Source of the DNA: Alphaproteobacteria bacterium
Lineage (GTDB): Bacteria; Myxococcota_A; UBA796; GCA-2862545
Reading direction: 5' to 3'
Assembly: GCA_020632925.1 (NCBI GenBank)
Contig: JACKER010000026.1
Span: 1-64,000 of the forward strand
Length of the DNA stretch: 64,000 bases
Within the stretch, counting starts at the first letter, position 1, and every line of letters starts with the position of its first letter. The translations under genes and the position numbers were made by a program. Shown here piece by piece: positions 1 through 7,383 of this stretch. The notes under the pieces were generated by a model. That model had not been told where the DNA came from and did not search any database. It saw only the letters and a program-made list of their open reading frames with translations.

Positions 1-309
1 GTTGAGCCCCGACAGACGAAGGTACGTGAGGAGCTGGGCCTCGTGAATCGGCAACACCTTCTCGACCGCCTTCAGCTCGACGATCACCTTGCCGCCGACG
101 AGGACATCGATTCGGTAGCCGCAGTCGATGACCACACCGCGGTAGTTGACCGGAAGGAACTTCTGGGCCTCGACACTGACACCGCGCTGCACGAGCTCGT
201 GCACGAGACACGCTTCATAGGTCGACTCGAGCAGCCCGGGGCCCAGTTCGCGATGAACGGCGATGGCTGCACCGATGATGATCTCGGTGAGATCGGTGAT
301 TCCGTCCAC
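1..309 (-). CDS. GxxExxY family protein, C-terminus cut by window edge
   Basis: The translation opens with a GTG at 309 and runs leftward off the window, giving 103 codons with no stop. It contains the family signature, G-P-G-L-L-E-S-T-Y-E, near residue 24, then VDYR- and DVLV-type strands and the ending ELKAVEKVLPIHEAQLLTYL. GxxExxY proteins are small (about 125 residues) PD-(D/E)XK-like proteins of unproven function, common in myxobacteria and Bacteroidota; the D-V-L-V ... E-L-K pattern fits that nuclease-like core. Only the last 20 or so residues are missing. The role is unknown; family assignment is confident. Confidence 0.85.
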   Translation of the reverse strand, partial: MDGITDLTEIIIGAAIAVHRELGPGLLESTYEACLVHELVQRGVSVEAQKFLPVNYRGVVIDCGYRIDVLVGGKVIVELKAVEKVLPIHEAQLLTYLRLSGLN

Positions 310-355
310 CCCTTCGTTCCTCCGCGTTCTCCGCGCTCTCCGCGGTGGCTCACCG

Positions 356-919
356 TCAGTGATCGCACTCGATGCCGGCGAACCCAACGATCAGCGCCAG
401 CTCCTCGTCGTCGGGCGTCTCGTAGAGCTCCTGGCAGAGCACGCGCTTCACGTCCTCCGAGTGGTCCGGCTCCTCGCAGCCCTCGACCTGGTTCGCGCGG
501 GTCAGCGGTCCGAGCTCGCGCATGATCCGGCGGCGCTGGCCGAGCTCGGCGGTCGTGACCCTGGCGAGCAGGTCCTCGACGCGCTCGGTGTTGGCGACGG
601 CCTGCTCGCAGCCCTCGCCCTCGGTCGCCGGGAGCACGAGCACCATCTCGGGCACGGCCGTGTCGATCTGGGTCGGCGGCTCCTTCACCGCGTTCTGCAG
701 CCCCTCCACCGGGTCCTCCGGGGGTTGGGGCCGGACCAGCGGCCGCCCGCCGGGCACAGGCACGGGGCGTGAGCTCGGCGCCGCGGCGACCACGGGCCCG
801 CCGCCCTCCTGCACCCCGGGCCCCACGTCGCCTGCGCCCCAGAGCGCGATGGCAGCGAGCAGCACGGCCGCGAGCAGCCCGAGCGCGATCCCGATTCGAC
901 CCCAAGGTGCGTCCGACAC
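356..919 (-). CDS. membrane-anchored hypothetical protein
   Basis: This 187-residue protein starts at GTG 919, with VSDAPWGRIG followed at once by one hydrophobic helix (GIALGLLAAVLLAAIALW, residues about 10-27). A proline-rich, low-complexity stretch follows, then an acidic, mostly helical C-terminal half with three cysteines. I recognise no family. The layout suggests a signal anchor with the body outside the inner membrane. An open frame continues upstream to 1753, but that part is antisense to the secreted protein at 992-1960, so I placed the start just before the membrane helix. Function unknown. Confidence 0.6.
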   Translation of the reverse strand: MSDAPWGRIGIALGLLAAVLLAAIALWGAGDVGPGVQEGGGPVVAAAPSSRPVPVPGGRPLVRPQPPEDPVEGLQNAVKEPPTQIDTAVPEMVLVLPATEGEGCEQAVANTERVEDLLARVTTAELGQRRRIMRELGPLTRANQVEGCEEPDHSEDVKRVLCQELYETPDDEELALIVGFAGIECDH

Positions 920-991
920 GCGAAGCCTCCGACAGGTCCTTCTAGCCTGGAACCACCTCGGCCGTCGCCATCCGGGTGCTACGCTGGACCG

Positions 992-1960
992 ATGTGGTGG
1001 TCGTGGTCGTCGGTCGCGCTGGCACAGTGGGTCCTCGACTGGTCCGAGGACTTCGACCGCTACGACCTCGAGCCGTTCAGCGGGACCGACGGCTGGGTGT
1101 GCGACTACCCCAACGACGCCTGGTCGACGGTCGGCACGGGCGGGGTGCGCTCGCTCGACGACTTCAACACCTCGAACTGCGGCGGGCTCGTGTGGGGGAC
1201 GGGCGGGTGCAACTCGGACCACCTCGTCCAGACCGGCCGGGTCTACGGCGACTTCGCCCTCGAGGTGACGATGACCACCGAGGGGGGCAACGACGACGGC
1301 GCCGGCGTGGTCTTCCGCTACCAGTCGGACAGCGAGTACTACGTGGTGATGTGGTCGCGCGACAAGCTGCCGCTGCCGACCAACGAGCCGACCGGGAACT
1401 ACGACAACACCGGCCACGAGGGTCGGGTGTACAGCATCCACAACGGCGTCGGGCGCGTGATCGCGACGATGGACGACCCGACCTACGAGATCGGGCAGCC
1501 CCACGGGGTCCGCGTCACGGCGGTGGGGAACCGCTTCGACGTGTTCCTGGACGTCGACCGCGACGGGACGTACACCGGTCCCGACGAGCACCCGTTCTCC
1601 TTCGTGGACGGCGACCACCCGGACCCGGGGCACGTCGGCTTCATGGTGTGGACGAACCGCACGGCCTTCGACGACCTGCGCATCCTGGTCCCCCCGCCGC
1701 CGGAGCACACCGGGCTGCCCCCGCTGGACCACACGGGCGCGCCGACGGGTCACAGCGCGGCACCGTCGTCGCCGCAGACCGGGGACACCGGCGAGCCCGT
1801 CGACGGCACCACCTCGCCCGTCGAGGTCGCGCCCGTCCTCCGCTGGCCGCGTCCGGGAGATCCTGGTTGCGGCTGCTCCTCGACCGGGTCACGTTCGTGG
1901 ATGATCCAGATCCTGGGTCTGTTGGCGATCAGACGTTCAGTACGGCGACAGCGTACGTGA
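992..1960 (+). CDS. secreted concanavalin-like protein with MYXO-CTERM-like tail
   Basis: A 322-residue secreted protein. A short hydrophobic N-terminus (MWWSWSSVALAQW) precedes a beta-rich domain (about 15-235) with the look of a concanavalin-type lectin/glucanase sandwich: W-S-E-D-F start, GAGVVFRYQSDSEYYVVMW and HVGFMVWTNRTAFDDLRIL strands. Residues about 238-280 are a low-complexity T/G/P/H linker (TGLP, HTGAPTGH, TGDTGEP). The tail has GCGCSSTG, a short hydrophobic run (WMIQILGLLAI) and an arginine-rich end, which resembles the MYXO-CTERM sorting signal although the membrane segment is short. The ligand is unknown. Family placement is by visible pattern only. Confidence 0.65.
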   Translation: MWWSWSSVALAQWVLDWSEDFDRYDLEPFSGTDGWVCDYPNDAWSTVGTGGVRSLDDFNTSNCGGLVWGTGGCNSDHLVQTGRVYGDFALEVTMTTEGGNDDGAGVVFRYQSDSEYYVVMWSRDKLPLPTNEPTGNYDNTGHEGRVYSIHNGVGRVIATMDDPTYEIGQPHGVRVTAVGNRFDVFLDVDRDGTYTGPDEHPFSFVDGDHPDPGHVGFMVWTNRTAFDDLRILVPPPPEHTGLPPLDHTGAPTGHSAAPSSPQTGDTGEPVDGTTSPVEVAPVLRWPRPGDPGCGCSSTGSRSWMIQILGLLAIRRSVRRQRT

Positions 1961-2024
1961 ACGTGCGGTCAGTCCGCGTCCGTCGTCCTGCCGGCCCCGT
2001 CGCGTCCGCGCTACCGTCTGGGGC

Positions 2025-2936
2025 ATGACCAGAGACGAACGATTGGCCCGTATCGTGTTGGACGTGGCTCGACGGGGCAGCATCGCCACCCGAGAGGCCG
2101 CCGACCTGTGTGACGTCGAAATGAGGGTCGTCCGCGACGACCTGGCGCACCTCGCCAGACGGCGCACCTTGCAGGTCGTCGGGAAGGGCATCCACCGACG
2201 GTACACGTTGCACAAGCAGCTGTCAGAGGAGGCGCTGCCCCCCTACGACCGCATGTCGCTGCTCGTGGGGCGCGAGGTGACGCGCTTCCTGCGCGAGACC
2301 CCCGCCTTCGCCGCGTCGGATGCTCCCTCCGAGCTGCTGCACCAGCGGGTCCGCTACGTGTCCGAGCCGGCCCGGAGCTATGCCGGACAGACCGCGCTCG
2401 TGGACCGCCTGCTCACGGCGCTGGTCGGCACGAAGGCCATCCGCTTCACCTACGACGGACCGAGCGGGCCCAAGCCCTGGCCGTCCGCCTGGCCCTTGCT
2501 CCTGATGGTGTACCGGCGGGCGTTGTTCCTGGTCGTCCGCGCCGGCCGCCGCGACTACACCCTCTCCGTCGACCGCATGGGTGACCTCGAGGTGCTGGGC
2601 CGGTTCGAGTGGCCGACCGACTGGGATCCGGACGCGTGGCTCGACGGGCGCTTCGGCATCGTCGCCACCGCCGACGCGCCACCGGAGCCGATCGAGCTCG
2701 AGTTCACCGCGGAGGTGGCCCACCTCGTGAGGGCGCGTCGATGGCACCCGAGCCAGGAGCTGACCACGCTGCGCGACGGGCGGGTGCGGCTGACGATGAT
2801 GGCGCGCGGCATGGAGCTCGTGCGCTTCGTGATGGAGTGGGGGGACACCTGCAAGGTGATCGGCCCCGCCAGCCTGCGGGAGGAGGTGATCGGCGAGCAC
2901 CGGCGCGCCCTGGCCGCTTATGGGGAGGAGCCGTGA
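2025..2936 (+). CDS. WYL-domain transcriptional regulator
   Basis: A 303-residue protein with an N-terminal winged-helix region (about 1-65, with TREAADLCDVEMRVVRDDL as the recognition part) and a central WYL domain (about 135-200). The usual W-Y-L triplet is degenerate (RALFLVVR), but the flanking RRDYTLSVDRMGDLEVL matches the family. A C-terminal WCX-like extension follows. WYL regulators bind nucleic-acid ligands and often control CRISPR-Cas and other defence genes. Its stop overlaps the start of the sigma54-type activator (GTGA), so the two are probably translated together. Three kilobases downstream lies the cas4-cas1 operon, its most plausible target; that link is inference. Confidence 0.85.
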   Translation: MTRDERLARIVLDVARRGSIATREAADLCDVEMRVVRDDLAHLARRRTLQVVGKGIHRRYTLHKQLSEEALPPYDRMSLLVGREVTRFLRETPAFAASDAPSELLHQRVRYVSEPARSYAGQTALVDRLLTALVGTKAIRFTYDGPSGPKPWPSAWPLLLMVYRRALFLVVRAGRRDYTLSVDRMGDLEVLGRFEWPTDWDPDAWLDGRFGIVATADAPPEPIELEFTAEVAHLVRARRWHPSQELTTLRDGRVRLTMMARGMELVRFVMEWGDTCKVIGPASLREEVIGEHRRALAAYGEEP

Positions 2937-3784
2937 TCTGGCCACCCGAGGTGGAGCGCGAGGTCGCCGCGATGGCGCCGCACGACCGACCCATCCTGCT
3001 CACCGGACCGCCGGGCTGCGGCAAGACCACCCTCGCCCGGGAGGTCCACCGACGCAGCGGGCGGAGGGGTGCGTTCGCGCCGTTGGACTGTGGGACCGTG
3101 GGGCGCGAGCTGTTCGCCTCCACCCTGTTCGGCACGCGCAAGGGCTCGTTCACGGGCGCCGAGAACCTGCACGGCGTGGCCGCGACCGCGGTGGGCGGCA
3201 CGCTCTTCCTCGACGAGATCGGCGAGCTCGACCACGTCCAGCAGGCGGCGCTCAACGTGTTCCTGGAGGAGCGCGCCTGGCGACCGGTCGGCGGCGGCGA
3301 GCCGAGGACCGCCGACATCCGGGTGGTGGTGGCCACGTGGCGCCCGCTCGAGGTGCTCCGTCCGGACCTGCGCGACCGCCTGGAGGCCTTCCGGATCGGG
3401 CTGCCGCCGGCGTCGCCCCAGCGCGTGGGCGAGGCGCTCTTCGACTGGGCCCGCGAGTTCGCGGATCGGCGCCGCGAGCGGTTGGTGCCCGTGTCGTCGT
3501 CGGCGCGGGAGCGGCTCGAGCGGGCGGTGCAGGGCGGGCTCTCGATGCGTTGCGCGCGGTCTTGGCTGGAGAAGGCGATCATGCGGGTCTGGGTGGACGG
3601 GTCGGCGGCGGTCGAGCCCGAGCACCTGTGGGACCTGTCGGTCGAGGCCTCCGACGGCTGGGACGCTCCGGCGTTGCGGCGCTTGCTCGACGAGTGTGGC
3701 GGCAACGTCTCCGCCCTCGCGCGCCGGCTGGGCGTGACCAGGAGTAAGCTCCTGCGCCGCCTGGTGAGGGTCGGGCTTCGGTAG
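2933..3784 (+). CDS. sigma54-type AAA+ activator without sensor domain
   Basis: A 283-residue protein that begins directly in the AAA+ domain: Walker A GPPGCGKT at 25-32, the sigma54-contacting loop as GSFTGA (71-76, usually GAFTGA), and Walker B TLFLDE (90-95). The C-terminus ends in a Fis-like helix-turn-helix (NVSALARRLGVTRSKLLRRL). Such proteins remodel the sigma54 holoenzyme at -24/-12 promoters. There is no N-terminal receiver, GAF, PAS or CARF domain, so a signal must come from a partner. The GTG start overlaps the stop of the WYL gene by 4 bases, and the WYL protein may be that partner. An open frame upstream of 2933 lies inside the WYL gene and is not used. Confidence 0.85.
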   Translation: MIWPPEVEREVAAMAPHDRPILLTGPPGCGKTTLAREVHRRSGRRGAFAPLDCGTVGRELFASTLFGTRKGSFTGAENLHGVAATAVGGTLFLDEIGELDHVQQAALNVFLEERAWRPVGGGEPRTADIRVVVATWRPLEVLRPDLRDRLEAFRIGLPPASPQRVGEALFDWAREFADRRRERLVPVSSSARERLERAVQGGLSMRCARSWLEKAIMRVWVDGSAAVEPEHLWDLSVEASDGWDAPALRRLLDECGGNVSALARRLGVTRSKLLRRLVRVGLR

Positions 3785-3794
3785 GGGGACAGGC

Positions 3795-4631
3795 TTGCAG
3801 GACGACTGGTACGACGCCACGGACTGGCGCTCGTTCGTCGAGAGGGTGCTCGAGGGCCGGGAGCTGACGCAGCGCGAGCTCGCGAAGCGCCTCGACCTCT
3901 CCGAGGGCCAGGTGTCCATGATGTTGTCGGGCCGTCGCCCGATGGACCCGGCGCGCGTCGACGGGTTCGCCGAGGTGCTCGGGCTCGACGCCGAGGCCCG
4001 CGTCTGGTTCGAGGCGCTGGTCGACCTCGAGTCCCGCTCCCAGCGCTCGCGCAGGGCCGCGCTCGCGACCGTCACGAGCCGGCTGCAGCAGCGCGCGTCG
4101 CCCGATCCGGCGGCCGACGTGCACGACGCCATCGCGAACTGGCCGTTCGAGGTGCTGACCGAGCTCGTGTCCTGCGAGGGTTTCCGACCCGATCCGCGGT
4201 GGATCGCGCAGACGATCACGCCGCCGATCTCGGAGGACGAGGCCCGCCGGACGCTGCAGCTCGCGATGCGGCTGGGCCGGGTGGCGGTGGACGACCGGGG
4301 CCGCTGGACGATCACGGACGTGCGGACGGACTCGGTGCTCCCCAAGGCCCGCGCGGCCGCCTCGGCGCTCCAGCGAAAGGGCTTCGCGGAGCTCGCGGCG
4401 ATCGCGATGTTCCGGCCGGCCAACGAGCGGCACGACGGCTCGGTGACGATGGCGGTCAGCGAGGAGCGCGCCGACCGCATCCTCGCCCGCCTGCGGGAGC
4501 TCGAGCAGGAGCTCGTGCAGCTCGCGATCGACGACCCGGGCCCGCGCAACCGCGTGCTCCACCTCGGGATCCAGCTGTTCCCGGTCTCGGAGTACACCGA
4601 CACCGACGCGGATCCCGAGGGAGAGGGCTGA
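3795..4631 (+). CDS. TIGR02147-type helix-turn-helix protein
   Basis: A 278-residue protein starting at a TTG ten bases after the previous stop. Residues about 10-65 form a Cro/CI-like helix-turn-helix (TQRELAKRLDLSEGQVSMMLSGRRPM). The rest matches the TIGR02147/DUF4423 pattern: an I-A-N-W-P-F-E-V-L-T-E-L segment, a winged DNA-binding-like part (ISEDEARRTLQLAMRLGRV), and the conserved late motif ANERHDGSVTMAVSEERADRI. The family is typical of Fibrobacteres and deltaproteobacterial lineages and its function is unproven. It closes a run of three regulators reading toward cas4-cas1. Confidence 0.85.
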   Translation: MQDDWYDATDWRSFVERVLEGRELTQRELAKRLDLSEGQVSMMLSGRRPMDPARVDGFAEVLGLDAEARVWFEALVDLESRSQRSRRAALATVTSRLQQRASPDPAADVHDAIANWPFEVLTELVSCEGFRPDPRWIAQTITPPISEDEARRTLQLAMRLGRVAVDDRGRWTITDVRTDSVLPKARAAASALQRKGFAELAAIAMFRPANERHDGSVTMAVSEERADRILARLRELEQELVQLAIDDPGPRNRVLHLGIQLFPVSEYTDTDADPEGEG

Positions 4632-4636
4632 TCCGA

Positions 4637-5053
4637 TCAGTCGATGTCGACCAGCAGCCACGGCCCGTATCCGCTCATCGAGCCCGACGTGACCGTGTAC
4701 GAGGACAGGTAGACGGGATCGATCGGCGCGTCGAGCGGGACGACGGTGGTCTCCCCGTCCATCTCGAGGGTGAAGCCCGACCCGGTGATGGACATGACCG
4801 AGCTCCAGGAGAAGGTGATCTGGCAGTGGTCGCCGGACGGGATGGTGACGGTCCCGCCGGCGACGGGATCGAACGTCGCGCCGACGGACACGTCGGTGTA
4901 GCCCCCACCGCAGTGGAAGATGCGCAGGCCCTCGAGCACGACCGACCCGGAGACGTAGTCGGCTGCCGGACGATCGACGCGGAACCCGAGGACGGGGGTG
5001 CCGTCGTAGGTGACGGCGTGGGCGGGGGACAGGGCGGACAGCAGAAGCAGCAT
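4637..5053 (-). CDS. small secreted hypothetical protein
   Basis: A 138-residue protein with a clear signal peptide (MLLLLSALSPAHA, cleavage after about residue 13) and a beta-rich mature part containing two cysteines (FHCGG and DHCQI), consistent with one periplasmic disulfide. I recognise no family. It is convergent with the TIGR02147 gene (5 bases between the stops). It is divergent from cas4-cas1, with which it shares the 5054-5221 promoter region. Function unknown. Confidence 0.6.
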   Translation of the reverse strand: MLLLLSALSPAHAVTYDGTPVLGFRVDRPAADYVSGSVVLEGLRIFHCGGGYTDVSVGATFDPVAGGTVTIPSGDHCQITFSWSSVMSITGSGFTLEMDGETTVVPLDAPIDPVYLSSYTVTSGSMSGYGPWLLVDID

Positions 5054-5134
5054 GGATGACCTCCGCCGCCCTGGAAGAGCAGAGGAGGTGCCAGCGAGAG
5101 CCCTGGTTCGACCGTTCCATCGTCCGGGTACGGC

Positions 5135-5175
5135 CGGACACCGGGCGGACAGCCGGACACTTCACGGACGGTGAA
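5135..5175. promoter_or_regulatory. direct repeats and TTCAC-N5-GTGAA palindrome upstream of cas4-cas1
   Basis: CGGACA/G occurs at 5135, 5146, 5154 and 5165, so a 19-base unit (CGGACAC, spacer, CGGAC) is repeated twice. The second copy runs into an inverted repeat TTCAC-GGACG-GTGAA at 5161-5175. The same TTCAC-N5-GTGAA arrangement recurs in front of the cas3 operon. The block lies 46-87 bases before the chosen ATG of cas4-cas1 (5222), a usual place for an operator. The binding protein is not known; the nearby WYL and helix-turn-helix proteins are candidates by position only. Confidence 0.5.
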
Positions 5176-5221
5176 GCCGGCGGTTGGCGCGCTGCTGGGC
5201 GTGGCGGGTACTTCGTTGGGG

Positions 5222-6874
5222 ATGAGCGAGCCGATCCCCGCGCGCATGCTGAACGAGATCGTGTACTGCCCGAGGCTGTTCGCGCTCGAGCACCTCAACG
5301 GCGAGTGGGCCGACTCGGCGGATACGGTGCGTGGGCGGACCGTCCATCGGCGCGTGGACCAGCCGAGCCTCGTGGTGCTGCCCGATCCGGACGACGACGG
5401 TGGCGAGGACGCGCCGGACGTCGTGCGGAGCGTGGAGCTGTCGGACGAGGGGCTCGGCATCCGCGCGAAGCTGGACCTGGTGGAGCTCGACGGGGGCGAG
5501 CTGGTGCCCGTGGACTACAAGCAGGGGAGGGTGCCGAACGCGCCCGAGGGTGCGCACCTCCCGGAGCGGGTGCAGGTCTGCGCGCAGGTGTTGCTCCTCC
5601 GGGCGCACGGGTACGCGGTGCCGAAGGGCGTGCTGTACTTCGCCGGGAGCCGTCGCCGGGTCGACGTGTGGCCGACCGACGAGCTCGTGGCGCGCACGCT
5701 CGCCGCGGTGGACGAGGCCAGGGCGCTGCGCGAGGCCATGGAGCTCCCGCCGCCGCTGGTGGACGACCCGCGGTGTCGGGGCTGTTCCCTCGTGGGCATC
5801 TGCCTGCCGGACGAGCACAACCTGCTGGCCCATCGGTCCCCGGGCGTCCGTCCGCTGGTACCGGCGCGGGAGGAGGGGCTACCGCTCTACGTCGAGGCGA
5901 GGGGCGCGAAGCTGGCGCTCCAGGGCGGCGAGATCGTCGTGAAGGCCGAGGGGAGGGTGGTGGACCGGGCGCGCATCGTCGACACCTCGCGGGTGGTGGT
6001 GAGCGGCGCGGTGTCGATGACGAGCCCGTTGCTCGCGGCGTTGGCCGAGCGGGACGTCCCGGTCGCGCTGCACGGGTTCGCCGATCGGCTCGTGGGCTGG
6101 TTCGTGCCGTCCTCGGGCCGCAACGTGATCGCGCGGATCGCGCAGCACCGGGTGGCGGCCGATCTCGAGCGGGCGCTGCCGATCGCGCGGCGCATGGTCC
6201 ACGGCAAGATCGCCAACCAGCGGACGCTGCTGCGACGCAACGGGGCCGAGGTCCCGGAGCGCACCCTGGGCGTGTTGGCGGAGCAGGCCGAGCGGGCGCT
6301 CGAGGCGGCGGATCTGGACGGGTTGCGCGGCATCGAGGGGTTCGCTGCGCGGGTCTACTTCGAGCACTTCGGGTTGATGCTGAAGGACCGCGCCGCGGCG
6401 GCGGGCTTCGACCTCGACGGCCGGAACCGGCGGCCACCTCGGGACCCGGTGAACGCACTGCTGTCGCTCGGGTACGCGTTCCTCGCCCGCGAGGCGACGA
6501 ACGTGCTGGTGACGGTGGGGTTGGACGCGTGGGTGGGGTTCCTTCACCAGCCGCGACCGGGTCGGCCCGCGCTCGCGCTCGACCTGATGGAGGAGTTCCG
6601 GCCGATCGTGGCGGACTCCGTCGTGCTCCAGGTGTTGAACACGGGTGCGGTGGGGCCGGGCGACTTCGACGTGCAGCGGGTCGGCACGCGCCTGCGGGAC
6701 GGTGGGCGCCGGTCGTTCATCCGGGCCTTCGAGCGGCGGCTGGCGGAGGAGGCCACGCACCCGGTGTTCGGGACGAAGCTCTCCTACCGGCGCATCCTCG
6801 AGGTCCAGGCGCGGCTGATCGCGAAGGCGGCGACGGGCGAGATCGACGGGTACGCGCCGTTCAAGGTGCGCTGA
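5222..6874 (+). CDS. cas4-cas1: Cas4-Cas1 fusion, type I-G spacer acquisition
   Basis: A 550-residue fusion. The Cas4 part (1 to about 200) has the N-terminal iron-sulfur cysteine in NEIVYCPRLFAL (C16), GRTVHRRVD, the nuclease VPVDYKQGR motif, and the cysteine cluster CRGCSLVGIC. The Cas1 part (about 205-550) has the active-site glutamate in GIEGFAARVYF, the histidine in GFLHQPRPGRPALALDLMEEFRP and the acidic residues after it. Cas1 integrates spacers; Cas4 trims and orients prespacers by PAM. Cas4-Cas1 fusion is characteristic of type I-G (formerly I-U). I chose ATG 5222 because MSEPIPARMLNEIVYCPRLF is the usual family start. An in-frame GTG at 5171 would lie inside the palindrome. It overlaps cas2 by one base. 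Confidence 0.95.
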   Translation: MSEPIPARMLNEIVYCPRLFALEHLNGEWADSADTVRGRTVHRRVDQPSLVVLPDPDDDGGEDAPDVVRSVELSDEGLGIRAKLDLVELDGGELVPVDYKQGRVPNAPEGAHLPERVQVCAQVLLLRAHGYAVPKGVLYFAGSRRRVDVWPTDELVARTLAAVDEARALREAMELPPPLVDDPRCRGCSLVGICLPDEHNLLAHRSPGVRPLVPAREEGLPLYVEARGAKLALQGGEIVVKAEGRVVDRARIVDTSRVVVSGAVSMTSPLLAALAERDVPVALHGFADRLVGWFVPSSGRNVIARIAQHRVAADLERALPIARRMVHGKIANQRTLLRRNGAEVPERTLGVLAEQAERALEAADLDGLRGIEGFAARVYFEHFGLMLKDRAAAAGFDLDGRNRRPPRDPVNALLSLGYAFLAREATNVLVTVGLDAWVGFLHQPRPGRPALALDLMEEFRPIVADSVVLQVLNTGAVGPGDFDVQRVGTRLRDGGRRSFIRAFERRLAEEATHPVFGTKLSYRRILEVQARLIAKAATGEIDGYAPFKVR

Positions 6875-7188
6875 TGGCGGTGCTGGTCCGGCGTCTGTAC
6901 GTCGTCTGCTACGACATCTGCGGGGACGGCGCCGACAAGCGGGTTCGCAAGGTGTACCGCTGCATGCGCGGGTTCGGGGAGCACGTGCAGTTCTCGGTGT
7001 TCCGCTGTGTGCTCACGGACCGCCAGCTGGCGGAGCTGGAGCAGCAGATCGACGCGCTGATCGCCCACGACCGCGACCAGGTGCTGGTGATACCTTTGGG
7101 GGACGCCGACCATCCCGGCGCCTGGTCGGGCTGGACGCTCGGCGTCCCGATCGGCGCGCCCGAGCGCGTGGTCCGGATCATCGGATGA
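6874..7188 (+). CDS. cas2: CRISPR-associated endoribonuclease-fold protein Cas2
   Basis: A 104-residue Cas2 with the ferredoxin-like start LYVVCYDICGDGADKRVRKV (the metal-site aspartate in YDI), then RGFGEHVQFSVFRC and the DQVLVIPLGD strand. Cas2 dimers bridge two Cas1 dimers in the integration complex. Its ATG shares one base with the Cas4-Cas1 stop (TGATG), so translation is coupled. It ends 195 bases before the first CRISPR repeat. Confidence 0.95.
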   Translation: MAVLVRRLYVVCYDICGDGADKRVRKVYRCMRGFGEHVQFSVFRCVLTDRQLAELEQQIDALIAHDRDQVLVIPLGDADHPGAWSGWTLGVPIGAPERVVRIIG

Positions 7189-7383
7189 TCGTTGACAGCG
7201 CTGGCGAGCGGTCCGGTGGTGGCTCCGACCCCGGGACCCGCTCGCGACATCGACGTCCACGACGTCATCGGAGCCCCACCCTTTTTCGGAGGCTGTCGTG
7301 GTAGCGTCTGAGGGTGCTCGGATCTGGCCCCGCTCGCAGGTGGCTCGAATGAGGGAGGTTGGAGCGTACGAAATCTGCGAGCA
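7189..7383 (+). promoter_or_regulatory. probable CRISPR leader
   Basis: This 195-base non-coding stretch between cas2 and the first intact repeat is the best leader candidate. It abuts cas1-cas2. The opposite end of the array carries a decayed terminal repeat, and in this direction each repeat ends in GTTGAAGC, like the ATTGAAAC-type 3-prime end of many CRISPR repeats. It contains a short T-run (CCCTTTTTCGG, about 7270-7280), but I see no confident -10/-35 pair. Confidence 0.6.

Noticed and set aside
356..1753. A 465-codon leftward frame
   Set aside because: Only its last 187 codons look like a protein; the rest is antisense to the secreted protein at 992-1960 and has arginine- and valine-rich shadow composition.
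5171..5221. A 17-residue longer Cas4-Cas1 from GTG 5171
   Set aside because: The added residues are not family-like and the start codon would fall within the palindrome. It is kept only as an alternative.
5056..7188. A 710-codon rightward frame ending with cas2
   Set aside because: Everything before 6874 is an out-of-frame reading of cas4-cas1; only cas2 is real.
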